Source: an uncultured OM182 clade bacterium (GTDB taxonomy: Bacteria; Pseudomonadota; Gammaproteobacteria; Pseudomonadales; Azotimanducaceae). From it: a stretch of 64,000 nt of DNA. This document shows, piece after piece, positions 23,160 to 34,327 of the stretch. The notes beneath the pieces are model-generated. The model searched no databases and was not told where the DNA came from. It saw only the letters and a program-made list of their open reading frames with translations. Made by a program: the position numbers and the translations under genes. The stretch spans positions 80,334 through 144,333 of the forward strand of contig CAJJAA010000023.1 in NCBI GenBank assembly GCA_905182025.1. Direction: 5' to 3'. Every line of letters begins with the position of its first letter. Within the stretch, counting starts at the first letter, position 1.

Positions 23160-24704
23160 ATGCAACAACTGAACCCTTCCGAAATTAGCGAGATTATCAA
23201 GCAACGTATTGAGAAGCTTGATGTCTCTTCTGAAGCGCGAAATGAAGGTACGATCGTCAGTGTTTCTGACGGTATTGTGCGTATTCATGGCTTAGCCGAC
23301 GTTCAAAACGGCGAGATGATCGAGTTTGAAGGTAACCTCTTCGGATTTGCACTCAACCTTGAGAGAGACTCTGTAGGTGCCGTTGTACTAGGCGACTACA
23401 AAACTTTACGAGAAGGTCAAACAGCAAAATGTACTGGCCGAATCCTTGAGGTGCCCACGGGCGACGAAATGCTAGGACGCGTTGTTGACGCATTGGGTAA
23501 CCCAATCGACGGCAAAGGCGCGATTAACGCCAGCTCAACATCACCGGTAGAGAAGGTTGCGCCAGGTGTTATTGCGCGAAAGCACGTTAACGAACCGGTT
23601 CAAACTGGCTTGAAGTGTATCGACTCTATGATCCCGGTTGGCCGTGGCCAGCGTGAATTGATCATTGGTGACCGTCAAACAGGTAAAACAGCCATTGCGA
23701 TCGACGCGATCATTAACCAGCAGAAGTCTGGTATTAAATGTGTCTATGTCGCAATCGGACAGAAGTTTTCTTCCGTCGCAAACGTGGTTAGAACACTTGA
23801 AGAGCATGGCGCGATGGAAAATACCATTGTCGTTGTTGCCGGTGCTGCAGACCCAGCGCCTATGCAGTACATCGCACCTTACTCAGGTTGTGCGATGGGT
23901 GAATACTTCCGCGACAAAGGTGAAGATGCGCTCATTATTTATGATGACCTGACAAAGCAGGCCTGGGCATATCGACAGATTTCACTATTGCTTAGACGTC
24001 CGCCAGGCCGCGAAGCTTATCCAGGTGACGTTTTCTATCTTCACTCTCGATTGCTTGAACGTGCTGCACGTGTAAACGAAGATTATGTCGAAGCAGAAAC
24101 GAATGGTGCCGTTAAGGGTAAGACCGGTTCGTTAACAGCTCTACCAATCATTGAGACTCAGGCTGGTGACGTATCGGCATTCGTACCGACCAACGTTATC
24201 TCAATTACCGATGGACAGATATTCCTGGAGTCCGACAAGTTCAACGCTGGTGAACGACCCGCAATGAACCCGGGTATTTCAGTATCTCGCGTAGGCGGTG
24301 ATGCGCAGGTTAAATTCATGTCGAAGATTTCTGGTGGTATTAAGCTGGCTTTAGCGCAGTACCGAGAACTGGCTGCTTTTTCACAGTTTGCATCCGACCT
24401 TGATGACGCAACACGTCGTCAGCTAGAACACGGCGAACGAATTAATGAGTTGATGAAGCAAAAGCAATACGCTCCTATGAGTGTTGCTGAAATGGGTATT
24501 GTTTTATTTGCGGCAAACGAAGGCTATTTGCAGGATGTTGAAGTAAGCAAGGTATTGGATTTCGAATCAGCGCTTGTTTCCTACATGAACTCCGAGCACG
24601 CTGCGTTTATGGACGACGTAAATACTAACGGCGCCTATACACCAGAAGTTATTGAAGCAATGAAGAAGGCTTTGGATACATTTAAGTCAACTCAGACCTG
24701 GTAA
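23160..24704 (+). CDS. atpA: F0F1 ATP synthase subunit alpha
   Basis: Non-catalytic nucleotide-binding F1 subunit. The P-loop is [15 protein letters not shown], and the ATP synthase signature occurs as [17 protein letters not shown]. The N-terminal [17 protein letters not shown] contacts subunit delta. At 514 residues it is the normal length. A TTGAGGAACGG site precedes the ATG. Confidence 0.98.
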   Translation: MQQLNPSEISEIIKQRIEKLDVSSEARNEGTIVSVSDGIVRIHGLADVQNGEMIEFEGNLFGFALNLERDSVGAVVLGDYKTLREGQTAKCTGRILEVPTGDEMLGRVVDALGNPIDGKGAINASSTSPVEKVAPGVIARKHVNEPVQTGLKCIDSMIPVGRGQRELIIGDRQTGKTAIAIDAIINQQKSGIKCVYVAIGQKFSSVANVVRTLEEHGAMENTIVVVAGAADPAPMQYIAPYSGCAMGEYFRDKGEDALIIYDDLTKQAWAYRQISLLLRRPPGREAYPGDVFYLHSRLLERAARVNEDYVEAETNGAVKGKTGSLTALPIIETQAGDVSAFVPTNVISITDGQIFLESDKFNAGERPAMNPGISVSRVGGDAQVKFMSKISGGIKLALAQYRELAAFSQFASDLDDATRRQLEHGERINELMKQKQYAPMSVAEMGIVLFAANEGYLQDVEVSKVLDFESALVSYMNSEHAAFMDDVNTNGAYTPEVIEAMKKALDTFKSTQTW

Positions 24705-24722
24705 GAGGGTAACGAGAATACT

Positions 24723-25583
24723 ATGGCGAATGCCAAAGAACTCAGAAAGCAAATAGGCAGTATCAAGAATACGCAGAAGATTACCAGCGCCATGGAAATG
24801 GTTGCTGCTAGTAAGATGCGTAAAGCGCAAGAGCGCATGTCGAAAGGTCGCCCCTATTCTGATCACATTAGAACCGTGATCGGCCATGTAGCTATGGCTT
24901 CACCAGAATATCGCCATCAATTCATGATTGAGCGAGAAGTGAAGCGCATCGGGTACATTATTGTGACGACTGACAAAGGTCTTTGTGGCGGTTTGAACAT
25001 CAACCTGCTCAAAACCACGGTTAAAGACATAAAAAATTGGGTTGATGACGGCGTTGAAGTTGATTTGTGTCTTATCGGTAATAAAGGCGCGCAGTTCTTT
25101 AAGAGTTACGGCGGCAATGTCGTTGCAGCAAGTAGTCACGTGAGTGAAACGCCTCAAATGAGTGACCTTATCGGTAGCATTAAGGTGATGCTTGACTCAT
25201 TTGAGCAGGGTAGTATCGATAAGATTTATCTGTCGAATAACGTGTTTGTAAATACGATGACACAAAAGCCTACAATTAAGCAGTTGGTACCTTTAGATGC
25301 AGAAGATGACGGTGCAGAACGTGCGCGTTGGGACTACATCTACGAGCCAGATGCGAGACAATTGATCGAAGGGTTAGTCACTCGTTACCTTGAATCTCAG
25401 GTATATCAAGCTGTTGTAGAAAATGTTGCCTGCGAACAAGCGGCTAAAATGATTGCAATGAAAAGCGCGACCGATAACGCCGGTGATTTGGTTGATGAAC
25501 TGGAACTTGTTATGAACAACGCAAGACAGGCTGCGATCACACAAGAATTATCAGAAATTGTCAGTGGTGCAGCGGCCGTTTAG
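24723..25583 (+). CDS. atpG: F0F1 ATP synthase subunit gamma
   Basis: Central rotor shaft of F1. The 286 residues begin with [20 protein letters not shown] and [11 protein letters not shown], the helical N-terminal half of the shaft. The C-terminal helix has [18 protein letters not shown] and [21 protein letters not shown]. Length and position are canonical. Confidence 0.97.
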   Translation: MANAKELRKQIGSIKNTQKITSAMEMVAASKMRKAQERMSKGRPYSDHIRTVIGHVAMASPEYRHQFMIEREVKRIGYIIVTTDKGLCGGLNINLLKTTVKDIKNWVDDGVEVDLCLIGNKGAQFFKSYGGNVVAASSHVSETPQMSDLIGSIKVMLDSFEQGSIDKIYLSNNVFVNTMTQKPTIKQLVPLDAEDDGAERARWDYIYEPDARQLIEGLVTRYLESQVYQAVVENVACEQAAKMIAMKSATDNAGDLVDELELVMNNARQAAITQELSEIVSGAAAV

Positions 25584-25621
25584 ATAACGCCAAAGCGTCA
25601 TACATTAAAGTTTAAGTTTAA

Positions 25622-27010
<1,389 letters not shown>

Positions 27011-27082
27011 ATAGAGTGTTTTTGTCCAAAAGAAGTATTTTGGTACGCTAAAAAAGCGCACCTGAAAAGAGGTATTTGGGAA

Positions 27083-27496
27083 ATGGCGGCGACGGTACAT
27101 TGCAGTATTGTTAGCGCAGAGAAAGAAATTTTCTCTGGTCAAGTGGAGATGGTAGTTGCGTCTGGCACGATTGGCGAACTGGGGTTTTATCCAGGCCATA
27201 CGCCTTTGTTGACAGGTGTTAAGCCAGGTCCAATTCGATTGAAGCTAGAAGGCGGAGAAGAAGAAATCTTTTTTGCTTCAGGCGGTTATATCGAAGTACA
27301 GCAAACATCGATCACTGTGCTCGCAGATACTGCGTTGCGTGCGGATGATCTTGATGAAGCAGCGGCTCAAGCAGCGCAAAATAAGGCCGAACAGGAACTT
27401 GCTGATAATCGCTCGGATATCGATTTTGGACGTGTCCAAGCGGATATTCAGGAAACTGCAGCGATGTTGCGGACGATTCGAAAATATCGAAAGTAG
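27083..27496 (+). CDS. atpC: F0F1 ATP synthase subunit epsilon
   Basis: Rotor subunit and regulator of ATP hydrolysis. The 137 residues comprise the N-terminal beta-sandwich (CSIVSAEKEIFSGQVEMV, GELGFYPGHTPLLTGVKPG) and a C-terminal helical hairpin rich in Ala and Glu. It is the last gene of the operon and is followed 44 nt later by a strong terminator. Confidence 0.96.
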   Translation: MAATVHCSIVSAEKEIFSGQVEMVVASGTIGELGFYPGHTPLLTGVKPGPIRLKLEGGEEEIFFASGGYIEVQQTSITVLADTALRADDLDEAAAQAAQNKAEQELADNRSDIDFGRVQADIQETAAMLRTIRKYRK

Positions 27497-27540
27497 TTCT
27501 GCTAAGAAAGCATCTAATTGGTGAACCAACCAATGAATAT

Positions 27541-27567
27541 AAAGGTAGCGCGAGCTACCTTTTTTTT
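27541..27567 (+). terminator. Rho-independent terminator of the atp operon
   Basis: A nine-pair hairpin AAAGGTAGC-GCGA-GCTACCTTT is followed by an unbroken run of T residues. It is placed 44 nt after the atpC stop. Confidence 0.95.
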
Positions 27568-27724
27568 GCCCGTAAATTACGCACCGATCTTTGATAGGTA
27601 AGCCAAAAGTTTGCCGCTAGCGAAAGGACTAAAACGCTAAAAGGTGTCATCAAATTGACAAAGCGCCCATATCTTATCAAGTGAGCAGCGGGTTAAAATG
27701 ACGTCGAAGAGGAGAGTTGAAGAC

Positions 27725-29083
27725 ATGAATAAAGCGATCGAAGTATGCATTCTTGCCGCCGGCAAGGGTACACGTATGAAGTCCAGTAAACCTAAAGTGC
27801 TGCACCCGATTGCGGGCCGGCCAATGCTGCGACATCTTGTTTCGACCGTTCAATCGCTAGGCATCAATAACGTTCACGTGGTTGTCGGCAGCGGCGCTGA
27901 TGAAGTAAAAAAATCGTTTCAAAATGATGACATAGATTTTGTACTTCAGCTGGAACAAAAAGGCACCGGCCATGCCGTCATGCAGGCTCTACCGCATTTG
28001 GATGAATCTAAGCGTGTGCTTATCCTGTTGGGTGATGCGCCTTTACTGAAAGCTGAAACGATTGAAAAAATGCTTAAATGCGAATGCGATTTAGGCGTGC
28101 TGACAGTGATTCAAGCCAATCCATTCAACTACGGACGGATCATCCGCCAGCACGACCAGATTATTGAGATCGTTGAAGAGAAAGACGCGGGCGACGAGCA
28201 ACGTCAAATTAGCGAGGTCAATACGGGCGTTATGATTGCAGACGTAAAAAAACTGTCTCGCTGGCTCGATAGAATTACACCGGAGAACTCGCAGGGCGAG
28301 TTGCTGTTGACTGACATTGTTAAAATGGCAAATTCGGATGGCGACGTTGTTAAAGGCATCGTCGCTGCAGATCCTATCGAGGTTCAGGGTGTTAACGATT
28401 TCGAACAACTGTCGCAACTAGAGCGATACTATCAAACGACTATTGCAAAGCAGTTGATGCAAGGTGGTGTTCACCTTATGGACCCGAACAGAATTGATGT
28501 CCGTGGTGACTTGAAGGTGGGGGCGGATTCCACAATCGATATAAACTGCATTTTTGAGGGCAACGTGTCTTTAGGTTCTAATGTTAGGGTTGGCGCGAAT
28601 TGCAAAATCATCGACAGTACAATTGCCGATAACGTTGAAATTAAACCCAACAGTATTATTGAGGGGGCATCACTCGAGGCGGGCTGTAGTGTCGGACCAT
28701 TTGTCAGGTTAAGACCCGGCGCGCAGTTAGGTCAAGATGTAGCGATTGGTAACTTTGTTGAGGTCAAGAAAACAACGCTTGGCAAAGGTTCAAAGGCAAG
28801 TCACTTGTCCTATTTGGGAGACGCCATTATAGGCGCGGGCGTTAATATTGGGGCCGGAACAATTACCTGTAACTACGATGGCGTGAATAAACACATCACT
28901 GAAATACAAGACGATGTGTTTGTTGGCTCTAACACGGCATTAGTTGCTCCTGTTGTTGTTGGACAAGGCTCTACCATTGCGGCCGGTTCCACGATAACAA
29001 AACAGATAGATGCTGATTCTTTAGCGATCGGTCGGGGTCGACAAAAAAATCTATCCAACTGGAAAGGGCCGAGGAGCAAATAG
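27725..29083 (+). CDS. glmU: bifunctional N-acetylglucosamine-1-phosphate uridyltransferase / glucosamine-1-phosphate acetyltransferase
   Basis: Makes UDP-GlcNAc for peptidoglycan and lipopolysaccharide. The N-terminal pyrophosphorylase domain has VCILAAGKGTRMKSSKPKVL and GDAPLL. The C-terminal left-handed beta-helix has GAGVNIGAGTITCNYDG and VFVGSNTALVAPV, the acetyltransferase signature. The ATG at 27725 gives 452 residues in line with the family; an upstream ATG at 27698 would add nine unsupported residues. It abuts glmS, which makes its substrate. Confidence 0.96.
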   Translation: MNKAIEVCILAAGKGTRMKSSKPKVLHPIAGRPMLRHLVSTVQSLGINNVHVVVGSGADEVKKSFQNDDIDFVLQLEQKGTGHAVMQALPHLDESKRVLILLGDAPLLKAETIEKMLKCECDLGVLTVIQANPFNYGRIIRQHDQIIEIVEEKDAGDEQRQISEVNTGVMIADVKKLSRWLDRITPENSQGELLLTDIVKMANSDGDVVKGIVAADPIEVQGVNDFEQLSQLERYYQTTIAKQLMQGGVHLMDPNRIDVRGDLKVGADSTIDINCIFEGNVSLGSNVRVGANCKIIDSTIADNVEIKPNSIIEGASLEAGCSVGPFVRLRPGAQLGQDVAIGNFVEVKKTTLGKGSKASHLSYLGDAIIGAGVNIGAGTITCNYDGVNKHITEIQDDVFVGSNTALVAPVVVGQGSTIAAGSTITKQIDADSLAIGRGRQKNLSNWKGPRSK

Positions 29084-30910
29084 ATGTGTGGCATTGTTGG
29101 CGCTATAACGCACCGTCCGGTTGGCAGCATTTTACTCGAAGGCTTACAAAGGCTTGAGTACCGAGGCTATGATTCCGCTGGATTTGCGGTTCTTGATGCC
29201 GCAGGCTCGATGCGGAGACTGCGCCGCGTCGGCAAAGTACAGGCGTTAAAATCAGCTCAAGCTGAAACGCCACTCAATGGTGTGGTGGGTATTGCGCATA
29301 CTCGCTGGGCAACACACGGTAAGCCGACGGAAGAAAATGCGCATCCGCATACGTCTGGTTCGTCGGTAGCCGTTGTTCACAACGGTATCATTGAAAACCA
29401 TGCGGTCCTTCGAAAAACCCTTATAGGTGCTGGATACACCTTCGAGTCTGACACGGATACGGAAGTTGTTGCGCATCTCGTCGATCAGAAAGTAAAAGAA
29501 AAAAACGATTTACTTGAAGGCGTCAAGCTAGCGCTGTCACAACTTAAGGGTGCCTATGCTATAGCCGTACTCCATAAAGACTATCCCGATAGAATCATCG
29601 CCGCCCGCGTTGGCAGTCCATTAGTCGTTGGTCTAGGTTTTGGTGAAAATTTTATTGCGTCAGATCCGCAAGCGCTTCGTCCGGTCACAGACCGGTTTAT
29701 ATTTCTAGAAGAAGGCGAAATGGTCAGCGTTACCTGTGATGAAATATCAATTTATGGTGTTAATAGCCTATCTGTCGAAGCGCGTACCATTCAACTGGAT
29801 CGCGAGAATGATGCGACGGATAAAGGCAACTATCGTCATTATATGATCAAAGAAATCAACGAGCAGCCAGATGCTATTCGCGCAACACTGGAGGGTCGAA
29901 TAAGCGACGACCATGTTCTACCGAATATTTTTGGTGTCGGTGCTGATGAATGTTTTGCTAACACCGAGGCAATACATATCGTCGCCTGCGGTAGTAGTTT
30001 CTACACGGGCTTAATCGCTAAATATTGGTTTGAAGAATATGCAGGGCTACCCTGTCAGGTCGAGATCGCGAGCGAATTTCGTTATCGAACCGTCGCTGTA
30101 CCTAAAAATACATTGCTAGTAACAATTTCCCAGTCTGGTGAAACGGCAGATACACTCGCGGCATTAAGGGAGGCCAAAGGCCGCTATATAGCGAGCTTGT
30201 GTCTATGTAACGTGCCGAATAGTTCTTTGATGCGTGAGTCGGACTACAGTTTACTGATCAAAGCAGGACCAGAAATTTGCGTCGCATCAACGAAAGCGTT
30301 TACAACGCAGTTAGCAGACCTCTTACTGTTGGTCTTAGCGATTGGTAAGTACTGCGGTCTAGATGAAAACCTGGCGAGAGAATTGACCGCCGCCCTGCAG
30401 GGCGTCCCGGCTCTGATCGAGGCCGCGCTAAAAAAAGATACAGAGATAGCGCATCTTGCTGAACGATTTGTGGATAAAAATCACGCGCTTTTCTTGGCTC
30501 GTGGATCGCATTACCCGGTTGCGATGGAAGGGGCTTTGAAACTTAAAGAAATCTCCTACATTCATGCCGAGGGTTATCCCGCTGGCGAACTCAAGCACGG
30601 TCCGTTGGCTTTAGTTGACGATGACATGCCTGTTGTTGCGGTTGCGCCGAGCGATGACTTACTTGATAAAGTTAAGTCTAATCTTCAGGAAGTTGCGGCA
30701 AGAGGTGGTCAGTTGTTGGTGTTTGGCGATGAACATAAGTCGCAAGAAATTGACGCACAGGATCTCGTACTCATGCCTAGTTGCCATCCCAGCGTGTCGC
30801 CGATTCTATACACGATACCAATGCAGTTACTCTCATATCACGTCGCGGTTCTTAAGGGCACCGATGTTGATCAACCTAGAAACTTAGCTAAGTCTGTCAC
30901 GGTCGAATAA
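29084..30910 (+). CDS. glmS: glutamine--fructose-6-phosphate aminotransferase (isomerizing)
   Basis: First enzyme of hexosamine synthesis, converting fructose-6-P and glutamine to glucosamine-6-P. The N-terminal Cys nucleophile follows Met in MCGIVGAITHRPVG. The glutaminase loop has HTRWATHGKPTEENAHPH. Two SIS domains follow (ACGSSFYTGLIAKYW, TISQSGETADTLAALREA), and the protein ends in PRNLAKSVTVE. At 608 residues it is canonical. The start codon follows the glmU stop with no spacer. No glmS ribozyme-like leader could exist here because there is no gap. Confidence 0.97.
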   Translation: MCGIVGAITHRPVGSILLEGLQRLEYRGYDSAGFAVLDAAGSMRRLRRVGKVQALKSAQAETPLNGVVGIAHTRWATHGKPTEENAHPHTSGSSVAVVHNGIIENHAVLRKTLIGAGYTFESDTDTEVVAHLVDQKVKEKNDLLEGVKLALSQLKGAYAIAVLHKDYPDRIIAARVGSPLVVGLGFGENFIASDPQALRPVTDRFIFLEEGEMVSVTCDEISIYGVNSLSVEARTIQLDRENDATDKGNYRHYMIKEINEQPDAIRATLEGRISDDHVLPNIFGVGADECFANTEAIHIVACGSSFYTGLIAKYWFEEYAGLPCQVEIASEFRYRTVAVPKNTLLVTISQSGETADTLAALREAKGRYIASLCLCNVPNSSLMRESDYSLLIKAGPEICVASTKAFTTQLADLLLLVLAIGKYCGLDENLARELTAALQGVPALIEAALKKDTEIAHLAERFVDKNHALFLARGSHYPVAMEGALKLKEISYIHAEGYPAGELKHGPLALVDDDMPVVAVAPSDDLLDKVKSNLQEVAARGGQLLVFGDEHKSQEIDAQDLVLMPSCHPSVSPILYTIPMQLLSYHVAVLKGTDVDQPRNLAKSVTVE

Positions 30911-33124
30911 ATGGATGTCTCACATATTCTTGACGGGCTTAACGACCCCCAGCGTCATGCGGTTACCGCGCCTCTAGGCAGTTACCTGATTTTGGCAGGG
31001 GCCGGTAGCGGTAAAACTCGTGTTTTAACGAATAGAATTGCCTGGTTGATTCAAACGGAAGGGGCCTCTCCCTACAGTGTTCTCGCGGTGACTTTCACTA
31101 ACAAAGCTGCGGCAGAGATGCGTTCAAGAATAGAATCTTTGCTTGAGATGCCTGTGCGCGGTATGTGGGTTGGAACTTTTCACGGTATCGCACATCGATT
31201 ACTACGCACACATTGGCAGGAAGCCAAACTACCACAGAATTTTCAAATCCTTGATGGTGACGATCAGTTGCGCTTAGTCAAACGCATCATTGCTAACCTT
31301 GATCTAGATGAGAAGAAATGGCCGGCGCGCCAGGCAGTCTATTTTATTAATGGCCAGAAAGATGAAGGCTTGCGTCCGCACAACATTGAAGATTTCGGGG
31401 ATCTCTATCTAAAGACACATTTAGAGATATATCGTGCCTACGAGGATGCATGCCAACGCGGCGGCATGGTCGATTTTGCTGAATTACTGCTGCGAGCACA
31501 CGAGCTTTGGTTGAACAATCCTGAGTTGCTTGCTCACTATCAGCGCCGCTTTCAGCATCTGTTAGTCGACGAGTTTCAGGATACCAATACAATTCAATAT
31601 GCGTGGATCCGTGTGTTGGCTGGAGGTAAAGATAATATCCTTGTGGTTGGTGATGACGACCAGTCGATATATGGTTGGCGAGGCGCAAAAATTGAGAACA
31701 TTCAAAAATTTACCTCGGATTTCCCTAACAGTGAAACAATTAAGCTCGAGCAGAACTATCGTTCAACCGGGACGATTCTAAACGCGGCGAATGCACTCAT
31801 TGATAAGAACCCCGGCCGTCTTGGCAAAAATTTGTGGACCGATAGTGGTAATGGCGAACCGATAAGTCTTTATGCCGGATTTAACGAGATTGATGAGGCA
31901 CGGTATATCGTATCGCGCCTAAAAGACTGGTCTAACCAAGGTAATCCCTACAAAGAAGCAGCCATTCTCTATCGATCAAATGCGCAATCCCGTGTCTTGG
32001 AAGAGGCCCTTTTGCGCTCGCAAGTCCCTTATAGGATCTACGGCGGACAACGATTTTTTGAGCGTGCAGAGATTCGAAATGCACTAGCCTATATGAGATT
32101 GATCAGCTTTCGAGATGCCGATGCATCGTTTGAACGGGTAGTGAATACGCCAACCCGTGGTATAGGTGATAAATCTGTCGCAATGATTAGAAATGTGGCT
32201 CGAGCAGAAAATATATCGATGTGGCAAGCGTCAACCAAATTGCTATCAGGCGGTTCGCTCAAGGGTCGAGCAAGTAACGCGATACAAAGTTTTCTTGATC
32301 TCATCGAAACAATGGACAAAGCGACAGAGGAGAGTGACCTGCCGACACTTTGTAGTGTTGTTATTGAACACACCGGTTTAAAAGCATACTACGAACGGGA
32401 AAAAGGTGAACGTGGCCAAGCGAAAGTTGAAAACCTAGAAGAGCTGATTACGGCCGCGCGCAGCTACGATCCCGAAGAAGTGCATAGTTTTGATGCAGGT
32501 GATGGTGGTGAAGAAGATGCCGCCGCCGAGCAAACCGTATTGGATCAGTTTCTCGGTCACGCAGCGCTAGAGTCCGGCGAAAGTCAGAGTGATCCGCATC
32601 AGGATTGCGTCCAAATGATGACGCTACATAGCGCTAAAGGGCTAGAGTTTCCGTTGGTGTTTTTGTCCGGTCTAGAAGATGGACTGTTTCCTCATCAGAT
32701 GTCGATGGACGAACCCGGCCGATTAGAAGAAGAACGTAGGCTTTGTTACGTCGGTATCACGCGGGCGATGAAGCAACTTTATATCACTTACGCAGAATCT
32801 AGGCGTATAAATGGCAGCGAGACATATAATCGCCTATCGCGGTTTGTCACAGAGATTCCAAAGGATCTGATTCAAGAGATACGACTTAATACTGTCGTAA
32901 CGAAACCCGCTTATGCAGCGCCAGTCCAACGCAGCAGACTTTTACATGGTGACGTTGAAGGGACAAACCTTAAGCTGGGGCAACGAATCGCTCATTCGAA
33001 ATTTGGTGAAGGGGTTATCCTCAATTACGAAGGCGAGGGTAAGCAGGCCAGAGTGCATGTTAACTTCGACTCTGAGGGAAGCAAATGGCTGATGCTTTCT
33101 TATGCTAACCTCCTGCCGATGTAA
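30911..33124 (+). CDS. uvrD: DNA helicase II UvrD
   Basis: Superfamily 1A 3'-5' helicase of nucleotide excision and mismatch repair. It starts MDVSHILDGLNDPQRHAV, close to E. coli UvrD. Motifs: I AGAGSGKTRVL, Ia TFTNKAAAEMRSRI, II LVDEFQDTN, III GDDDQSIYGWRGA, V MTLHSAKGLEFPLVF, VI YVGITRAMKQL. The C-terminal Tudor-like domain ends KLGQRIAHSKFGEGVI and following. Its 737 residues include a slightly longer acidic 2B insertion (DAGDGGEEDAAAEQ). It directly abuts glmS. Confidence 0.95.
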   Translation: MDVSHILDGLNDPQRHAVTAPLGSYLILAGAGSGKTRVLTNRIAWLIQTEGASPYSVLAVTFTNKAAAEMRSRIESLLEMPVRGMWVGTFHGIAHRLLRTHWQEAKLPQNFQILDGDDQLRLVKRIIANLDLDEKKWPARQAVYFINGQKDEGLRPHNIEDFGDLYLKTHLEIYRAYEDACQRGGMVDFAELLLRAHELWLNNPELLAHYQRRFQHLLVDEFQDTNTIQYAWIRVLAGGKDNILVVGDDDQSIYGWRGAKIENIQKFTSDFPNSETIKLEQNYRSTGTILNAANALIDKNPGRLGKNLWTDSGNGEPISLYAGFNEIDEARYIVSRLKDWSNQGNPYKEAAILYRSNAQSRVLEEALLRSQVPYRIYGGQRFFERAEIRNALAYMRLISFRDADASFERVVNTPTRGIGDKSVAMIRNVARAENISMWQASTKLLSGGSLKGRASNAIQSFLDLIETMDKATEESDLPTLCSVVIEHTGLKAYYEREKGERGQAKVENLEELITAARSYDPEEVHSFDAGDGGEEDAAAEQTVLDQFLGHAALESGESQSDPHQDCVQMMTLHSAKGLEFPLVFLSGLEDGLFPHQMSMDEPGRLEEERRLCYVGITRAMKQLYITYAESRRINGSETYNRLSRFVTEIPKDLIQEIRLNTVVTKPAYAAPVQRSRLLHGDVEGTNLKLGQRIAHSKFGEGVILNYEGEGKQARVHVNFDSEGSKWLMLSYANLLPM

Positions 33125-33128
33125 ACAA

Positions 33129-33160
33129 GTTAACCCGTTGTGTTGAGTTGGGTGGGTTAA
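33129..33160. repeat. inverted repeat in the uvrD-dctP gap
   Basis: GTTAACCC (33129-33136) and its exact complement GGGTTAAC (33153-33160) flank a 16-nt loop. No T run follows, so this is not a standard terminator. It may be an operator or a Rho-type end of uvrD. It lies upstream of the TRAP binding-protein gene. Confidence 0.6.
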
Positions 33161-33226
33161 CAACGGCTCAATTTACTGAGACGAAATCAACCAGACACGA
33201 AAAATAAGAATCTGAATGAGGTGTAT

Positions 33227-34318
33227 ATGTTTCGACTATTGATGATAGTTGTTGTGCTGCTATTGGCAAGTTGTGGCGGCGAACAGCCAGATAGTAACGA
33301 TACCGGGGTAAAACCAACCGCAAAAACCTTTAAGTGGCGAATGGTAACAACTTGGCCAAAAAATTTACCTGGCATGGGACTCGCTCCGGAAACCTTCGCG
33401 AAGATGGTTAACATCATGAGTGATGGGCGGCTAACCGTTACCGTTTATGGCGCGGGAGAAATTGTACCGGGTTTTGGTGTTTTTGAGGCTGTGTCATTAG
33501 GCAATGTTGAAATGGGCCACGGTGCTGCTTATTACTGGAAAGGTAAAGTGCCCGTCGCACAATTCTTTACCACTGTACCTTTTGGGCTTACTGCGCAGGA
33601 AATGAATGGATGGTTGCACCACGGTGGTGGTATGGCGCTATGGGAAGAACTGTATGCACGCTATGACCTTGTCCCCATCGCTGGAGGCAATACCGGTGTT
33701 CAAATGGCCGGCTGGTTTAACAAAGAAATTAATAGCCTTGATGACATCAAAGGTATAAAGATGCGTATTCCTGGTTTGGGTGGAGAAGTCTTCAACCGTG
33801 CCGGTGGTTCAGCCATTAATTTGCCAGGTGGTGAAATATTTACCAGTTTGCAAACCGGTGTTATTGATGCGACGGAGTGGGTTGGTCCATACAACGATCT
33901 CACTTTCGGGCTGCATCAGGTTGCAAAATACTATTATTACCCGGGCTGGCAAGAGCCAGGTCCAACGCTTGAGTTCATAATCAATAAAGACGCCTATGAA
34001 CAATTGCCACCTGACCTAAAAGAAATTGTGAGAGCAGCAGCTCGAACTGTGAATGATGATTTACTCTCTGAGTACACGGCGAAAAATAACGCCGCACTTA
34101 AAGAATTAGTTGAAGTACATAATGTTGAACTTCGAAGGTTGCCCGACGATGTACTAGCGGCATTAAAAATCATCTCAGAGGAAGTCATCGCTGAGATTCC
34201 CGGTGACGATCCTTTAGCCCAGAAAATCTACAAATCCTATATCGAGTACCGAGACAGTATTGAGAGCTATCAAGACATTTCGGAGCGCGCATACATTAAT
34301 GCACGTGCGGCAGACTAG
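33227..34318 (+). CDS. TRAP transporter substrate-binding lipoprotein (DctP/TakP-like)
   Basis: Periplasmic solute receptor of a tripartite ATP-independent transporter. A lipoprotein signal ends in the lipobox LLAS-C (Cys16), which tethers it to a membrane. The mature part begins KTFKWRMVTTWPKNLPG and has GAGEIVPGFGVFEAVSLG, MGHGAAYYWKGK, IKGIKMRIPGLGGEVF, NLPGGEIFTSLQTGVIDATEW and YYYYPGWQEPG. These are the hallmarks of the subfamily that includes 2-oxo-acid and lactate binding proteins. The ATG at 33227 has GAGG 5 nt upstream. Its membrane partners dctM and dctQ lie downstream on the opposite strand, a convergent arrangement. Confidence 0.9.
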   Translation: MFRLLMIVVVLLLASCGGEQPDSNDTGVKPTAKTFKWRMVTTWPKNLPGMGLAPETFAKMVNIMSDGRLTVTVYGAGEIVPGFGVFEAVSLGNVEMGHGAAYYWKGKVPVAQFFTTVPFGLTAQEMNGWLHHGGGMALWEELYARYDLVPIAGGNTGVQMAGWFNKEINSLDDIKGIKMRIPGLGGEVFNRAGGSAINLPGGEIFTSLQTGVIDATEWVGPYNDLTFGLHQVAKYYYYPGWQEPGPTLEFIINKDAYEQLPPDLKEIVRAAARTVNDDLLSEYTAKNNAALKELVEVHNVELRRLPDDVLAALKIISEEVIAEIPGDDPLAQKIYKSYIEYRDSIESYQDISERAYINARAAD

Positions 34319-34327
34319 CTTAGAGAT

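Noticed and set aside
33129-33160. Rho-independent terminator of uvrD
   Set aside because: The inverted repeat has a long loop and no T run; kept only as an inverted repeat.
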